In this document: in pieces, positions 17,258 through 26,467 of the stretch
Layout: the number at the start of each line of letters is the position of its first letter
Numbering within the stretch: the first letter of the stretch is position 1
Assembly (NCBI RefSeq): GCF_016743775.1
Contig: NZ_JAEQMY010000027.1
Coordinates: 1 to 60,023, forward strand
Reading direction: 5' to 3'
Source of the DNA: Microvirga aerilata
Lineage (GTDB): Bacteria > Pseudomonadota > Alphaproteobacteria > Rhizobiales > Beijerinckiaceae
DNA: 60,023 bases
Position numbers and translations under genes: made by a program
Notes under the pieces: generated by a model
The model's input: only the letters and a program-made list of their open reading frames with translations
The model's database searches: none
What the model was told of the DNA's origin: nothing

Positions 17258-17640
17258 GGGCTGTTCTCCAGTCCCGCGAGAGCGCAGGTTGCCGAGGGCG
17301 AGGCGATGCGCTCCAGAATGAGTCTGCTCCCGGGTCCAGCCGCTGCGAGGGCTGCGGCTTCCGCGACGGATCCGACCCCATGGGCGGCGAGGGAGCGTGC
17401 CGATCGGGTGCGGACGCCTGGAGCGGCCGCGGCGAGGGCAGGCTCCTCAACCCGTGTGACGGTGACATCGAGCTGCCGGGCCGCTTCCGTGAAAGCGGGC
17501 AGGGCGGCGAGGGGCTCGATGGTTGCAAGACTGCTCAGCCCGGCGCGCGCAAGCGAAGCACGCGTCAGCGCCTGCTCCACGAGCGCCACGATCTCGTCGG
17601 CAGCAGCGCTGCGCCTGAATCCCAAGCCTGCCACGATCAT
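17254..17640 (-). CDS. cobE: CobE / CbiG C-terminal-like protein
   Basis: A 128-residue protein starting [25 protein letters not shown], the usual opening of CobE and of the C-terminal domain of CbiG. It has alternating alpha-beta character, with [22 protein letters not shown] near the C terminus. CobE is associated with ring contraction and deacylation steps, but its exact biochemistry is poorly settled. It is overlapped by ATGA junctions on both sides (cobL upstream, cobM downstream), a strong sign of co-translation. CbiG-type lactone opening is an alternative role given that CbiD is used here. Confidence 0.85.
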   Translation of the reverse strand: MIVAGLGFRRSAAADEIVALVEQALTRASLARAGLSSLATIEPLAALPAFTEAARQLDVTVTRVEEPALAAAAPGVRTRSARSLAAHGVGSVAEAAALAAAGPGSRLILERIASPSATCALAGLENSP

Positions 17641-18890
17641 GGCTTCGTCACCACCCATTGCGTGACGGGCATCGCCGCCCGCCAGCCGTGCATGCCGCCG
17701 ACCCGCTCCAGACGCGAGAGCGCCAAGCGCCGCATCGTGCCGCCATGGCGAGCGTACAGCGTGCCCAGCAGCGTCTCGGTTTCGAGGGTCACCGCGTTGA
17801 CCACGAGGCGTCCGCCCGGCTTGAGCGCCCCCCAGGCGGCCTCGAACACGCCGGCCTCCGACGCGCCTCCGCCGATGAACACCGCGTCCGGTGCGGGCAA
17901 GCCGGCGAGTGCGTCCGGCGCCTGCCCGAGCCGGATGTCGAGTGCGGTTGCGCCGAGTTCGAGCGCGTTGCGGCGCGCCCGCTCGGCCCGCTCGGAGCGT
18001 TCCTCGATTCCGATGCAGCGATTGCGCGGATGGCGCAGGCACCACTCGATCCCGACCGAGCCCGCGCCTGCCCCGATGTCCCACAGGAGCTCGCCGGCCC
18101 GTGGCGCGAGCGCGGCCAGGGTCAAGGCGCGGATCTCCGCCTTCGTGAGCTGGCCGTCGTTCTCGAACCAGGTATCGGGAAGACCCGGCGCAAGAGAAAC
18201 CACGCGGGCATCTTTTGCACCGGCCACCCTGATGGCGACGGTGTTGAGCGGGTCGATCTCGTGCAGGCTGAACTCGGCCGCAACCGTGTGCCTTATGCGC
18301 TCGCGCGGGCCGCCCATGGATTCCAGGACGGTGAGGGCCGAGGCGCCCAGGCCACGGGCCTCAAGCAGATCGGCGAGCTTGCCCGGCGTCGAGCCGTCCC
18401 ATGACAGGGCCAGAACGCGTCCGCCGGGTTGAAGGTGCGGGATGATCCGCTCGAGCGTCCGTCCGTGCAGGCTGACGCAGTCGCACTCGGGCAGGGACCA
18501 GCCTAGGCGAGCCGCCGCGAGGCTGAAGGCGGAAGCCTGCGGGAAGCACACCATTTCCTCGGCCGGAACGAGGCGGGCGAGTTCGGCCCCGACGCCGTAG
18601 TGGAAGGGATCGCCCGTCGCGAGCACGCAGGTGGGTTCGCCCCGGCGGGCGAGAATGAACCGGTAGCCGTCCGCGATGGGGCTCGGCCACGGGAGCGTCC
18701 GCGCGTCGAGCGGCCCGGCGAGGGCCAGATGCCGGGCCCCGCCCACGACCAGTTCCGCGCGCTCCAACGCGGCAGTAGCCGCGGGCGACAAGCCCGCCCG
18801 CCCATCCTCGCCGATGCCGATGACGGTCAGCCAGGGGCGGGCGGGAGCCTCCCTCGACACCGTCTCAGATTTGGGGGAAAAGGTGCTCAT
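17637..18890 (-). CDS. cobL: precorrin-6Y C5,15-methyltransferase (decarboxylating)
   Basis: A 417-residue bifunctional enzyme. The N-terminal CbiE-like part (residues about 15-210) opens LTVIGIGEDGRAGLSPAA and has VLATGDPFHYGVGAELARLV. The C-terminal CbiT-like part (about 235-417) has the SAM site LLWDIGAGAGSVGIEWCLRHP and GGGASEAGVFEAAWGALKPGG. It methylates C5 and C15 and decarboxylates the C12 acetate. The ATG at 18890 has GAGGA five bases upstream; ATG 18896 and GTG 18860 are alternatives. Its start codon overlaps that of divergent cobK. Confidence 0.92.
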   Translation of the reverse strand: MSTFSPKSETVSREAPARPWLTVIGIGEDGRAGLSPAATAALERAELVVGGARHLALAGPLDARTLPWPSPIADGYRFILARRGEPTCVLATGDPFHYGVGAELARLVPAEEMVCFPQASAFSLAAARLGWSLPECDCVSLHGRTLERIIPHLQPGGRVLALSWDGSTPGKLADLLEARGLGASALTVLESMGGPRERIRHTVAAEFSLHEIDPLNTVAIRVAGAKDARVVSLAPGLPDTWFENDGQLTKAEIRALTLAALAPRAGELLWDIGAGAGSVGIEWCLRHPRNRCIGIEERSERAERARRNALELGATALDIRLGQAPDALAGLPAPDAVFIGGGASEAGVFEAAWGALKPGGRLVVNAVTLETETLLGTLYARHGGTMRRLALSRLERVGGMHGWRAAMPVTQWVVTKP

Positions 18891-19641
18891 GCGCATCCTC
18901 GTTCTGGGCGGCACGACCGAAGCCTCCGCACTCGCGTCCAGGCTTGCCGGCAACCCTGATTTCACACCTCTTCTGTCCATGGCGGGCCGCACCAGCAGCC
19001 CGCGTCCCCTGCCGATCCCGGTCCGCATCGGCGGCTTCGGCGGCGTGAAGGGTCTCGCCCGCTTTCTGGAGGATGAGCGGATCGAGGCCGTGGTCGACGC
19101 GACCCATCCGTTTGCCGCCGTGATGTCCCGCAACGCGGCTGAAGCCTGCGCGACAGCCGGCGTTCCGCTGCTCGCCCTGCGCCGCCCGCCTTGGACGCCG
19201 CAGGAGGGCGATTGCTGGAGCGAGGTGCCGTCCATGGAAGCAGCCGTTCGCGCCCTGGGAGACACGCCCCGCCGGGTGTTCCTCACGGTCGGCCGTCTCG
19301 AACTCCCGCCCTTCGCTGAGGCGCCGCAGCATACCTATCTCGTCCGCACCATCGAACCCATCGGCGATGCCCTTCCGGGGCCGAGCGTCATTGCGATCCA
19401 GGACCGCGCACCGTTCGACGAGACGGCGGAGCGCAGGCTCATGGAGCACGAGCGCGTGGACGTGGTGGTGACCAAGAATTCGGGCGGTGCCGCGACCTAT
19501 CCGAAGATCGCGGCCGCAAGGGCTCTCGGCCTGCCGGTCATCGTCGTGGTGCGGCCAGAGAAGCCCCGCGATGTCGAGGAGGTTGCAACCGCCGAGGCCG
19601 CCTTCGAATGGCTGGAGCGCGTTCACGGGCGCACCCCGTAG
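18889..19641 (+). CDS. cobK: precorrin-6A reductase
   Basis: A 250-residue NADPH-dependent reductase of precorrin-6A. It begins MRILVLGGTTEASALASRL and has VDATHPFAAVMSRNAAEAC, LLALRRPPW, and the C-terminal VVTKNSGGAATYPKIAAARALGLPVIVV, all diagnostic of CobK/CbiJ. An AAAAGG stretch lies 5 bases before the ATG. It is the only plus-strand gene between two minus-strand cob blocks, sharing its start with cobL and overlapping the cobJ 3' end by 19 bp. Confidence 0.93.
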   Translation: MRILVLGGTTEASALASRLAGNPDFTPLLSMAGRTSSPRPLPIPVRIGGFGGVKGLARFLEDERIEAVVDATHPFAAVMSRNAAEACATAGVPLLALRRPPWTPQEGDCWSEVPSMEAAVRALGDTPRRVFLTVGRLELPPFAEAPQHTYLVRTIEPIGDALPGPSVIAIQDRAPFDETAERRLMEHERVDVVVTKNSGGAATYPKIAAARALGLPVIVVVRPEKPRDVEEVATAEAAFEWLERVHGRTP

Positions 19642-20402
19642 AAGCGCGGCGTATACACGTAGGGCGCCTCGCCCTCGGCGCGTCCGATCAGCCGCGTGGT
19701 GCTGGCGCCGATGATGACGATGGTGGACATGTCGGCGGAGGCGGCCTCCACCTGCGAGAGAGGCTCCGTCCTGATCCGCTCGTCGGGCCGTCCCACGGCG
19801 CGCGCGAGGATGACCGGGGTGTCGGGAGCGCGTATCTCGCTGACGATCTTGAACGCCGCGCCCAGCTGCCACGGACGCGCCGACGAGATCGGGTTGTAGA
19901 GCGCCACCACGAAATCGGCGGCGACCGCTGCCCGCAGCCGCGCCTCCACCACTTCCCAGGGCTTCAGGTTGTCGGAGAGCGACATGACGCAGAAATCGCC
20001 CCCGAGAGGAGCGCCGACGCGCGCTGCCGCCGCGAGCATGGCGGTGATGCCGGGCTCCACGCGGATATCCAGGTTGCGCCAGGCAGGATCGCCATTCTCG
20101 ACGGCCTCGAACACGGCCGCCGCCATGGCGAACACGCCGGGATCCCCGCCGGAAACCACGGCGACGCGGGCGCCCCTGGCGGCGAGATCGAGCGCGAAAC
20201 GGGCCCGGTCGACCTCGACGCGGTTGTCAGAGGAATGCCGGCCCTGACCGGGCGTGCCGGGCACGCGATCCACATAGGGGCCGTAGCCCACGAGATCCGT
20301 TGCCGAGGCGAGCGCCTCGGAGGCGGCAGGCGTCAGCCAGCGCGCGTCTCCGGGGCCAAGGCCGACGACCGTGAGAACGCCCGTCATACCCGCCGCCCTC
20401 AT
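19623..20402 (-). CDS. cobJ: precorrin-3B C17-methyltransferase
   Basis: A 259-residue ring-contracting methylase. Motifs are LTVVGLGPGDARWLTPAASEAL, LVGYGPYVDRVP, VAVVSGGDPGVFAMAAAVFEAV, and VEPGITAMLAAAARVGAPLGGDFCVMSLSD. The ATG at 20402 gives an ATGA overlap with cobI; a second ATG at 20387 also fits. It is the distal gene of the riboswitch-led cob operon on the minus strand and converges on cobK with a 19-bp overlap of coding ends. Confidence 0.94.
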   Translation of the reverse strand: MRAAGMTGVLTVVGLGPGDARWLTPAASEALASATDLVGYGPYVDRVPGTPGQGRHSSDNRVEVDRARFALDLAARGARVAVVSGGDPGVFAMAAAVFEAVENGDPAWRNLDIRVEPGITAMLAAAARVGAPLGGDFCVMSLSDNLKPWEVVEARLRAAVAADFVVALYNPISSARPWQLGAAFKIVSEIRAPDTPVILARAVGRPDERIRTEPLSQVEAASADMSTIVIIGASTTRLIGRAEGEAPYVYTPRFYGVRP

Positions 20403-21139
20403 ACGCGCCTCCCGTGGCCGGGCACGATGATGAGGGAGAAATAGGGGGCGTCGATATCCTCGGGCAGATCGGGAAGAGGAACGATCCGCTCCTGCGCCAT
20501 CGTCGCGCGTTCCACAAAGATCGCGCGCTCCAGAAGCCCGGCCTTGCCAAGCGCCGCGCGAACCTTCGGCAGGTTGCGCCCGAGCTTCATCACCACGGCG
20601 GCGTCGGTGCCGGAGAGACGGCGCGTGAGTTCCGCCTCGGGCAGCGTTCCGGGCACGACGGTGAGCACGTCGTCGCCCCAGGTGATCGGCGCGCCCGCAT
20701 GGGTCCAGGCGCCCGACATGGCCGTGACGGCCGGCACCACTTCCGTCGGAACGCGGTCCTTCAAACGCCACCACAGATGCATGAAGGAGCCGTAGAAGAA
20801 CGGATCGCCTTCGCACAGAACGGCGACGACGTGCCCGGCCTCCACTTCCGCCTGGAGCCGCGCGGCGGCTTCCTCGTAGAACGGGTTGAGGGCGGCGGCA
20901 TAATCCGGGTGGTCGGCGGGGATCTCGGTGGTCACCGGATAGACGAGGGCGATTTCCCGCTCGGGGCTCGCGCCCACGACCGCATCCGCGATGGTACGGG
21001 CATTGCCGCGCCGTCCGCGCTTGCAGAAATGGACGAGCCGGTCGGCCGTCTCCAGCACCTTGCGGGCGCGCACGGTCATGTAGTCCGGGTCGCCGGGCCC
21101 GAGCCCTAAGCCGAAGAAGCGGATGGAGTCCTGCATCAT
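20399..21139 (-). CDS. cobI: precorrin-2 C20-methyltransferase
   Basis: A 246-residue methylase beginning MMQDSIRFFGLGLGPGDPDY. Further motifs are VAVLCEGDPFFYGSFMHLWWRL and VVPAVTAMSGAWTHAGAPI, typical of CobI/CbiL. It makes precorrin-3A. The start is 7 bp after the cobH stop; an overlapping ATG at 21150 is out of frame and stops after four codons. Co-transcribed with cobH and cobJ. Confidence 0.94.
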   Translation of the reverse strand: MMQDSIRFFGLGLGPGDPDYMTVRARKVLETADRLVHFCKRGRRGNARTIADAVVGASPEREIALVYPVTTEIPADHPDYAAALNPFYEEAAARLQAEVEAGHVVAVLCEGDPFFYGSFMHLWWRLKDRVPTEVVPAVTAMSGAWTHAGAPITWGDDVLTVVPGTLPEAELTRRLSGTDAAVVMKLGRNLPKVRAALGKAGLLERAIFVERATMAQERIVPLPDLPEDIDAPYFSLIIVPGHGRRV

Positions 21140-21146
21140 GCCTGTC

Positions 21147-21779
21147 TCATTCGACCGGGTTGGCCAGGGCATTGACCGCCGCTGCCGCCATGGCGCTGCC
21201 GCCGCGCCGGCCGTGGACGACGAGGTACGGCACGCGCCCATCGCGAGCAAGCGCCTCCTTGGACTCCGCAGCCCCGATGAAGCCCACCGGTATGCCGATC
21301 ACGGCCGCAGGTTTCGGTGCGCCCGCATCGAGCATTTCCAGAAGGCGGAAGAGGGCGGTCGGCGCATTGCCAACCACCACCAGCGCACCGTCCAGACGCT
21401 CGCGCCACAGCTCCATGGCGGCCGCAGAGCGCGTGTTGCCGATCTCCGCCGCAAGGGCGGGAACGCGCGGATCGTCGAGGGTGCAGACCACCTCGTTGGC
21501 TGCCGGAAGCCTTGCGCGGGTAATGCCGTTCGCCACCATCTTGGCGTCGCACAGGATCGGTGCGCCCCACTTGAGCGCGGCTTCCGCGGCTTCGGCGAAA
21601 CTGCCTGAAAGATCGACGTCCTTCGGCAGATCCGTCATGCCGCAGGCGTGGATCATGCGCACGACCACGCGCTCGGCCGTGCCGGAAAAGTGCGTGAGAT
21701 CCGCCTCGGCGCGGATGATCGAGAACGACCGGCGATAGATCTCGGCGCCTTCGCGGATGTACTCGAGACGCCCGCTCAT
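21147..21779 (-). CDS. cobH: precorrin-8X methylmutase
   Basis: A 210-residue enzyme that moves the C11 methyl to C12, giving hydrogenobyrinic acid. The family motif EAEIY...SFSIIRAEADL appears near the N terminus as GAEIYRRSFSIIRAEADL, followed by VVVRMIHACGMTDLPKDV, whose histidine is the catalytic residue in the family. C-terminal GIPVGFIGAAESKEAL and RGGSAMAAAAVNAL are also typical. Start overlaps cobG stop as ATGA. Confidence 0.95.
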   Translation of the reverse strand: MSGRLEYIREGAEIYRRSFSIIRAEADLTHFSGTAERVVVRMIHACGMTDLPKDVDLSGSFAEAAEAALKWGAPILCDAKMVANGITRARLPAANEVVCTLDDPRVPALAAEIGNTRSAAAMELWRERLDGALVVVGNAPTALFRLLEMLDAGAPKPAAVIGIPVGFIGAAESKEALARDGRVPYLVVHGRRGGSAMAAAAVNALANPVE

Positions 21780-23083
21780 CGGGCCGTCCTCCGAAAGGCG
21801 CTGCGCAGGTCGTTCAAGGTTTTCACGGGCATCAATCGGGTCATGATCTCTTCGACGGAGAGGTAAAGGGAGGCAGCATCGCGGGCGAAGCCGCCGAGAA
21901 CCACGTCATAGGAGCCGTCGCTTCGGCCCACCAGCGTAAGGTCCGCTCGGCCCGGATGGGCGCAGCCTTTCGGGCAGCCCGAGACGTGAAGGGTCGCGCC
22001 CGAGGCCGTAAGGCCCGCAGCCGCGCCTGCGAATTGCAGCGCATCGTCGGGAGCCGGGGTCAGGGCACCCGCGCAGGCGGGCCTGCCGGGGCAGGCGATG
22101 ACCGACAGGCGCGGGTCGTTCGCGTCCGCAATGAAGCCGCAACGGGCCGCCTCGTCGAGCACGCATGCGATGCCTTCGGATGAGAGCCCCGGCAGCAGGA
22201 TGCCACGGGTGAAGGAGAGGCGGATCTCGCCCGTGCCGAAGCGCTCGCTCCACCCGGCTGCTCGATCGAGTTGCTCAGCGCTGCAGCGGCCGAAGGGAAG
22301 CGCCAGAAGGGCGGCAACTTCGGCCCCGAGACCGATCACGCCCGCTCGTGAAGCTGCAGGGCGTACCGGGGGCGACGCGACGGGCGCGAGAGCGGCCAGC
22401 CCAGCCAGCTCCTGAGCCAGATCTGTTTCAAGATCGCGGAGCCGCCGCGCCTCGGTTCGTCCCGCGCGTCTCATGGCCGCAAAGCACGAGATGATGGAGC
22501 AGGAGGCTTGCGGTGCATCGCGGACGGACGTGGCGCCGATCCAGGCCAGTCCGCCGGGGGCGGCGAGAGCAAGCGCAACGGCTGCGGACGCATCTTCACC
22601 CGTTGCGGCCATGTGCAGATCTGCGCCGACTTCATGGAGGGGCATGGAGCCGCCTCCGTCTACCGCCACGAAGAACTTCGGAGGCAGGCCTTCAACGGCT
22701 CCTGCCTTGCTGTCGATGGCTTGCGCCAGGGCAAGAGCATCGAAGCGTTCGCGGGGATCGATGCCGGCGATCGGCGAGACCACCGTGAGGCGGCTGGGGC
22801 CTTCGCCTTCCGCCTCGACCAACCCTTCCTCGGTAAGGCGCATCAGCAAAGCCGGATAGGTGCCATCGCTCACGCCCCGGATCTGCAGGTTGCCCCGGGC
22901 CGTGATGTCGAGGAGGCCGTTGCCGTGCTCGCGGGCGGCCTGTGCGATCAGGCGCGCCTGGCCTGCCGCGATCCGGCCGCCGGGCGGATGGATGCGCACG
23001 AGCAGGCCGTCGCCGGTCTCCATCGGGCGGCGAACGCCCGGGCACCAGCCCCGGCGCCTCGCGATGATGTCCTGAGCGCTCAT
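21776..23083 (-). CDS. cobG: precorrin-3B synthase
   Basis: A 435-residue Fe-S monooxygenase related to sulfite and nitrite reductases. The N terminus RRRGWCPGVRRPMETGDGLLVRIHPPGG matches the ferredoxin-like half, and RLIAQAAREHGNGLLDITARGNLQIRG the repeat core. Candidate 4Fe-4S ligands are the cysteines in VIACPGRPACAGAL and VSGCPKGCAHPGRADLTLVG. It uses O2 to form precorrin-3B, so its presence marks the oxygen-dependent route. Start overlaps cobN stop as ATGA. Confidence 0.93.
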   Translation of the reverse strand: MSAQDIIARRRGWCPGVRRPMETGDGLLVRIHPPGGRIAAGQARLIAQAAREHGNGLLDITARGNLQIRGVSDGTYPALLMRLTEEGLVEAEGEGPSRLTVVSPIAGIDPRERFDALALAQAIDSKAGAVEGLPPKFFVAVDGGGSMPLHEVGADLHMAATGEDASAAVALALAAPGGLAWIGATSVRDAPQASCSIISCFAAMRRAGRTEARRLRDLETDLAQELAGLAALAPVASPPVRPAASRAGVIGLGAEVAALLALPFGRCSAEQLDRAAGWSERFGTGEIRLSFTRGILLPGLSSEGIACVLDEAARCGFIADANDPRLSVIACPGRPACAGALTPAPDDALQFAGAAAGLTASGATLHVSGCPKGCAHPGRADLTLVGRSDGSYDVVLGGFARDAASLYLSVEEIMTRLMPVKTLNDLRSAFRRTAR

Positions 23084-26000
23084 TCGGCAGCCTCCTGCCG
23101 GCCATCGTCGAAGAGGGCTGCAACGGAATTGAGGCGGCTCGCCCACAGGCCCCGCCTGCGTGCATCGGCGAGCCGCTCGCGGATGGCCCGGGCAGCGGCA
23201 GGATTGGCAGCCGCGATCCGCTCCCACGTGGGCTCATCGGCCAGAAGAGCCGTGAACACGAGATCGAAAGACGTTGAGGAAACGGCATCCGTGGTGGCCG
23301 CGAAGGCGAAGAGCGCGTCGATGCCTTGGGCGATTTCCGCCGCGCCGCGCCAGCCGTGCTGCAACTGACCGGCGATCCAGCGCGGGTTCGTCAGCCGTCC
23401 GCGCACAAGGCGGTCCACATCCTCCGCGAGGGTGCGCGCCTTCGGCGCCTGCGGACGGCTGGTGTCGAGGCTGTAGAGGGCAGGGGCGGAGCCTAGCACC
23501 TTGGCGGCCGCCGCAAAGCCGCCAAAGGCATCGGCCGCCGAATCTCCCTCCAGGATGTCCCGTTCGGCCACATCGCTTACGTGAACGAAGGCCTCGGCCT
23601 GTTCGACGCGTTGCGGAAAGCTGTTGTCCGGGCGTGCTTCGCCGCCGGACAGGAAGACGTGGGAGGTGCCGTCGAGATAGGTGCTGCCGAGATCGGCTTT
23701 CGTGGTCCACTCGCCGTCCAGCGCCTGAGCCGATACGCCTGCTCCGTAGACGCCGGGCGCCGCCCCGAAGACGCGGGACAAGGTCTCTCCGCGCCTGCGC
23801 GCGGCGGCGAGCTCGTTCCATTCGTCCTCCTCGTCCAAGGCCGCGACTGCCCGGGCGGCTTGGTCGAGAAGGGCGATCTGGTCCGGGAACGTGTCGCGGA
23901 AGGCGCCCGAGACGCGCAGGGTCACGTCGGCGCGGGGCCGGTCGAGGAGCGGGTGCGGCACGATCTCGAACCCGGTCACGCGGGTGGAGGCATGGTCCCA
24001 GGTGGGGCGCACGCCCATGAGCGCGAGCGCATGGGCGATGTCCTCGCCGCCGGAGCGAAGGGTAGGCGAGGCCCACAGGTCCATCACGATCCGGCGTGGC
24101 CAGTCGCCTTCCTCCTGCAGATGGCGGCGCACCACTTCGGCGGCGGCGCGCCGGCCGAGTTCGGTGGCCGCGCGGGTGGGAATGGCTCTTGGATCGAGGG
24201 TCGCGAGGTTGCGGCCGGTGGGCAGAACTTCCGTTTGTCCACGCGAGGGCGAGCCCGCAGGGCCGGGAACGACGAAGCCGCCGTCGAGGGCTTTCAGCAA
24301 ACCCTCCCGTTCCCCGGTGGAGCAGGCCTCGAGCCCTTCGGGAGCCTGGCCGAAGATGTGAAGCCCGTCACGGATCGTCACCTCGCCGAGATCGCACAGA
24401 TGCGCGTCGAGGCGGGTCAGGGCCTCGTCCATCGCCATGCCGTCATCGACCCCGCAGGCAGCGGCCAGCCCGTTCGCCCGCGCACGCTCCAGGATCTCCC
24501 GGGCAACGAGGTCGGCCCGGCCTGGATGAAGCACCTGGGCGGAGGAGAACTCCTCCACCAGCCCGCGCAAGGCCGCTGCCTCGCCGTGCAGCCCGGCCTC
24601 GGCCGTCTGCGGCGTGAGATGGCCGACAGTCACGGCGCCGATGCGGCGCTTGGCGGGAGCGGCCTCCCCAGGGTCGTCGACGATAAACGGATAGACCACC
24701 GGCAGCGAGCCGATGGCAAGGCGCGGCCAGCAGGTGGATGACAGCGCCACCGCCTTGCCGGGCAGCCACTCCGTGGTGCCGTGGGTGCCCAGATGCAGGA
24801 GGGCGTGGACGCCCTCGAGGGCACGCAGGCCGAGATAGAAGGCGAGATAGCCGTGGCTCGGGGGGCACTCGGGATCGTGATAGAAGCCCTTGCGGTCGAG
24901 CCCGTGGCCCCGGTCGGGCTGAAGCGCCACGAGAACGTTCCCGGCGCGCGCAGCACGGAAGCGGAATGCGCCGCCCTGCAGGCAGGGATCGTTCTCGAAG
25001 CCGCCCCAGCGCCTGTCGATGGCGTTGCGCTGTTCCGCCGGGAGCGTGTCGAGCCACGCGCGGTATGCGGACACGGGCACCTCGAACGAGGGATCGCCTT
25101 CGGTCAGGCGAGGCATGAGCTCGTCGGCGGAGAAATCCCGCCCGGATCCGTAGCCCGAGTCGAGCAGAAGATCGAGAATCGCACAGGCGCTGGCGGGCGT
25201 ATCGAGACCGACGGCGAAACCGGCACGGCCGCCGCGTGCGGGATAGTCGGAAAGAACCAGCGCCAGCCGCCGCTCGGATCGCGGCGTGCGGGCAAGGCGC
25301 ACCCAGGCGGCGGCCATGTCGGCAACGGCGTCGATGTTGACGGGGTCGGGCGCCTGCACCCTGCTTGAGAAGGCGAGCGCCGGCTCGGCGGGCTCCTCGG
25401 CTTTGAACGATATGGGACCTGCGGCGATGCGGCCGTCGAATTCGGGCAGCGCCACCTGCATGGCAAGATCCGCCGCCGAGAGCCCGCGCGGGGAGGCCTC
25501 CCAGGCGTCCCTGGCGCTGCCGACCGGGATGGCCTGCAGGATCGGGCAGCCGGCTTCGTCGAGGACGAAATCCGCATCGTCGCGCGCCGAGAACGCCGTC
25601 GTGGTGACGATCACGTCCGGCCGCCGAGCCTGGATCGTACGCCGCACGACCGCCACCGCCTCCGGGTCCTTCAGGCTCGACACGGCGAGGATGAGCGGAT
25701 CGATGCCGCGCTCGCGAAGGGACGCCCACAGGGCCTCGACGGCCTGCGTGTCGCCGGCCAGAACGGCGGAGCGATAGACGAGAAGATAGGCGAGGGGCCG
25801 TTCGGTGGAAGAACCGGCGAGGACGGCTTCCGGCTCGGCGATGCCGCCGAACCCTCCTCCCCACAAGGAAGAGGGGGAGGGGGAGGTGCTGTGGCTCTCG
25901 ACCTCGGAGCAGGCAAATCCTTGCGGCATTAACGCGAAGGCGCGTGGAACTGCGCGCGGGGGCTCGACGGACGCGCCCGTCTCCCCGATCTCCGCGCCGA

Positions 26001-26466
26001 TGCACGCGAGAAGCCGCCCCATGTTGTCGATGCCGCCGGCCTGGAAATAGGCCTCGAGCGCGCCGCAGACGGTTTGTGGAACGGTGGCGTAGGCCGAAAG
26101 CCTCGGATCGGGGCGGTCGTCGCCGGGCAGCACCGCAAGCTTGATGCCCTGGGATCGACAGGTCTCGGCAAGGCGCTCCAACCCGTAGCGCCAGTAATCG
26201 AGGCCGCCGAGGCAGCGGACCACGATGAAGCGCGCCTTTGCGGCGGTCTTGTCGATGTAGAGATCGACCGAGAGAGGATGGCGCAGGCGGCGCAGGGAGG
26301 CGAGACGGAGCGAGGGTCCGCCCCCTCTCAGCCGATGGGCAGCCGCCAGCGCGCCGAGGTCACTGTCCGCGAAGGAGAGGACGACGATGTCCCCCGGCGG
26401 CTGCTGGAGGTCTACGGCCTCCCCGCCGTCGTCGAGGGATATCGCTGTGACCGGAAGGAGATGCAT
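23080..26466 (-). CDS. cobN: cobaltochelatase large subunit
   Basis: A 1128-residue subunit of the ATP-dependent cobalt chelatase CobNST. Recognisable blocks are ECPPSHGYLAFYLGLRALEGVHALLHLGTHGTTEWLPGKAVALS in the middle and GSAPALYSLDTSRPQAPKARTLAEDV near the end, shared with the H subunit of Mg-chelatase. The protein is shorter than the 1275-residue Pseudomonas denitrificans enzyme. Residues about 191-211 are a low-complexity insert made by a palindromic repeat. cobS and cobT are not in the window. It follows cobW by one base and overlaps cobG. Confidence 0.95.
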   Translation of the reverse strand: MHLLPVTAISLDDGGEAVDLQQPPGDIVVLSFADSDLGALAAAHRLRGGGPSLRLASLRRLRHPLSVDLYIDKTAAKARFIVVRCLGGLDYWRYGLERLAETCRSQGIKLAVLPGDDRPDPRLSAYATVPQTVCGALEAYFQAGGIDNMGRLLACIGAEIGETGASVEPPRAVPRAFALMPQGFACSEVESHSTSPSPSSLWGGGFGGIAEPEAVLAGSSTERPLAYLLVYRSAVLAGDTQAVEALWASLRERGIDPLILAVSSLKDPEAVAVVRRTIQARRPDVIVTTTAFSARDDADFVLDEAGCPILQAIPVGSARDAWEASPRGLSAADLAMQVALPEFDGRIAAGPISFKAEEPAEPALAFSSRVQAPDPVNIDAVADMAAAWVRLARTPRSERRLALVLSDYPARGGRAGFAVGLDTPASACAILDLLLDSGYGSGRDFSADELMPRLTEGDPSFEVPVSAYRAWLDTLPAEQRNAIDRRWGGFENDPCLQGGAFRFRAARAGNVLVALQPDRGHGLDRKGFYHDPECPPSHGYLAFYLGLRALEGVHALLHLGTHGTTEWLPGKAVALSSTCWPRLAIGSLPVVYPFIVDDPGEAAPAKRRIGAVTVGHLTPQTAEAGLHGEAAALRGLVEEFSSAQVLHPGRADLVAREILERARANGLAAACGVDDGMAMDEALTRLDAHLCDLGEVTIRDGLHIFGQAPEGLEACSTGEREGLLKALDGGFVVPGPAGSPSRGQTEVLPTGRNLATLDPRAIPTRAATELGRRAAAEVVRRHLQEEGDWPRRIVMDLWASPTLRSGGEDIAHALALMGVRPTWDHASTRVTGFEIVPHPLLDRPRADVTLRVSGAFRDTFPDQIALLDQAARAVAALDEEDEWNELAAARRRGETLSRVFGAAPGVYGAGVSAQALDGEWTTKADLGSTYLDGTSHVFLSGGEARPDNSFPQRVEQAEAFVHVSDVAERDILEGDSAADAFGGFAAAAKVLGSAPALYSLDTSRPQAPKARTLAEDVDRLVRGRLTNPRWIAGQLQHGWRGAAEIAQGIDALFAFAATTDAVSSTSFDLVFTALLADEPTWERIAAANPAAARAIRERLADARRRGLWASRLNSVAALFDDGRQEAAE
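25834..25896. repeat. palindromic repeat inserted in frame within cobN
   Basis: On the minus strand CTCCCCCTCCCCCTCTTCC, then TTGTGGGGAGGAGGG forms an imperfect palindrome of the CTCCCC-GGGGAG type usually found between genes. Here it is read in frame as SPSPSSLWGGGFGG, flanked by non-repetitive coding sequence. Confidence 0.75.
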
Positions 26467-26467
26467 G

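Noticed and set aside
15458..17665. A 735-residue plus-strand frame across cbiD and cobM
   Set aside because: It overlaps cbiD in another frame and runs through cobM antisense; the protein has no family features.
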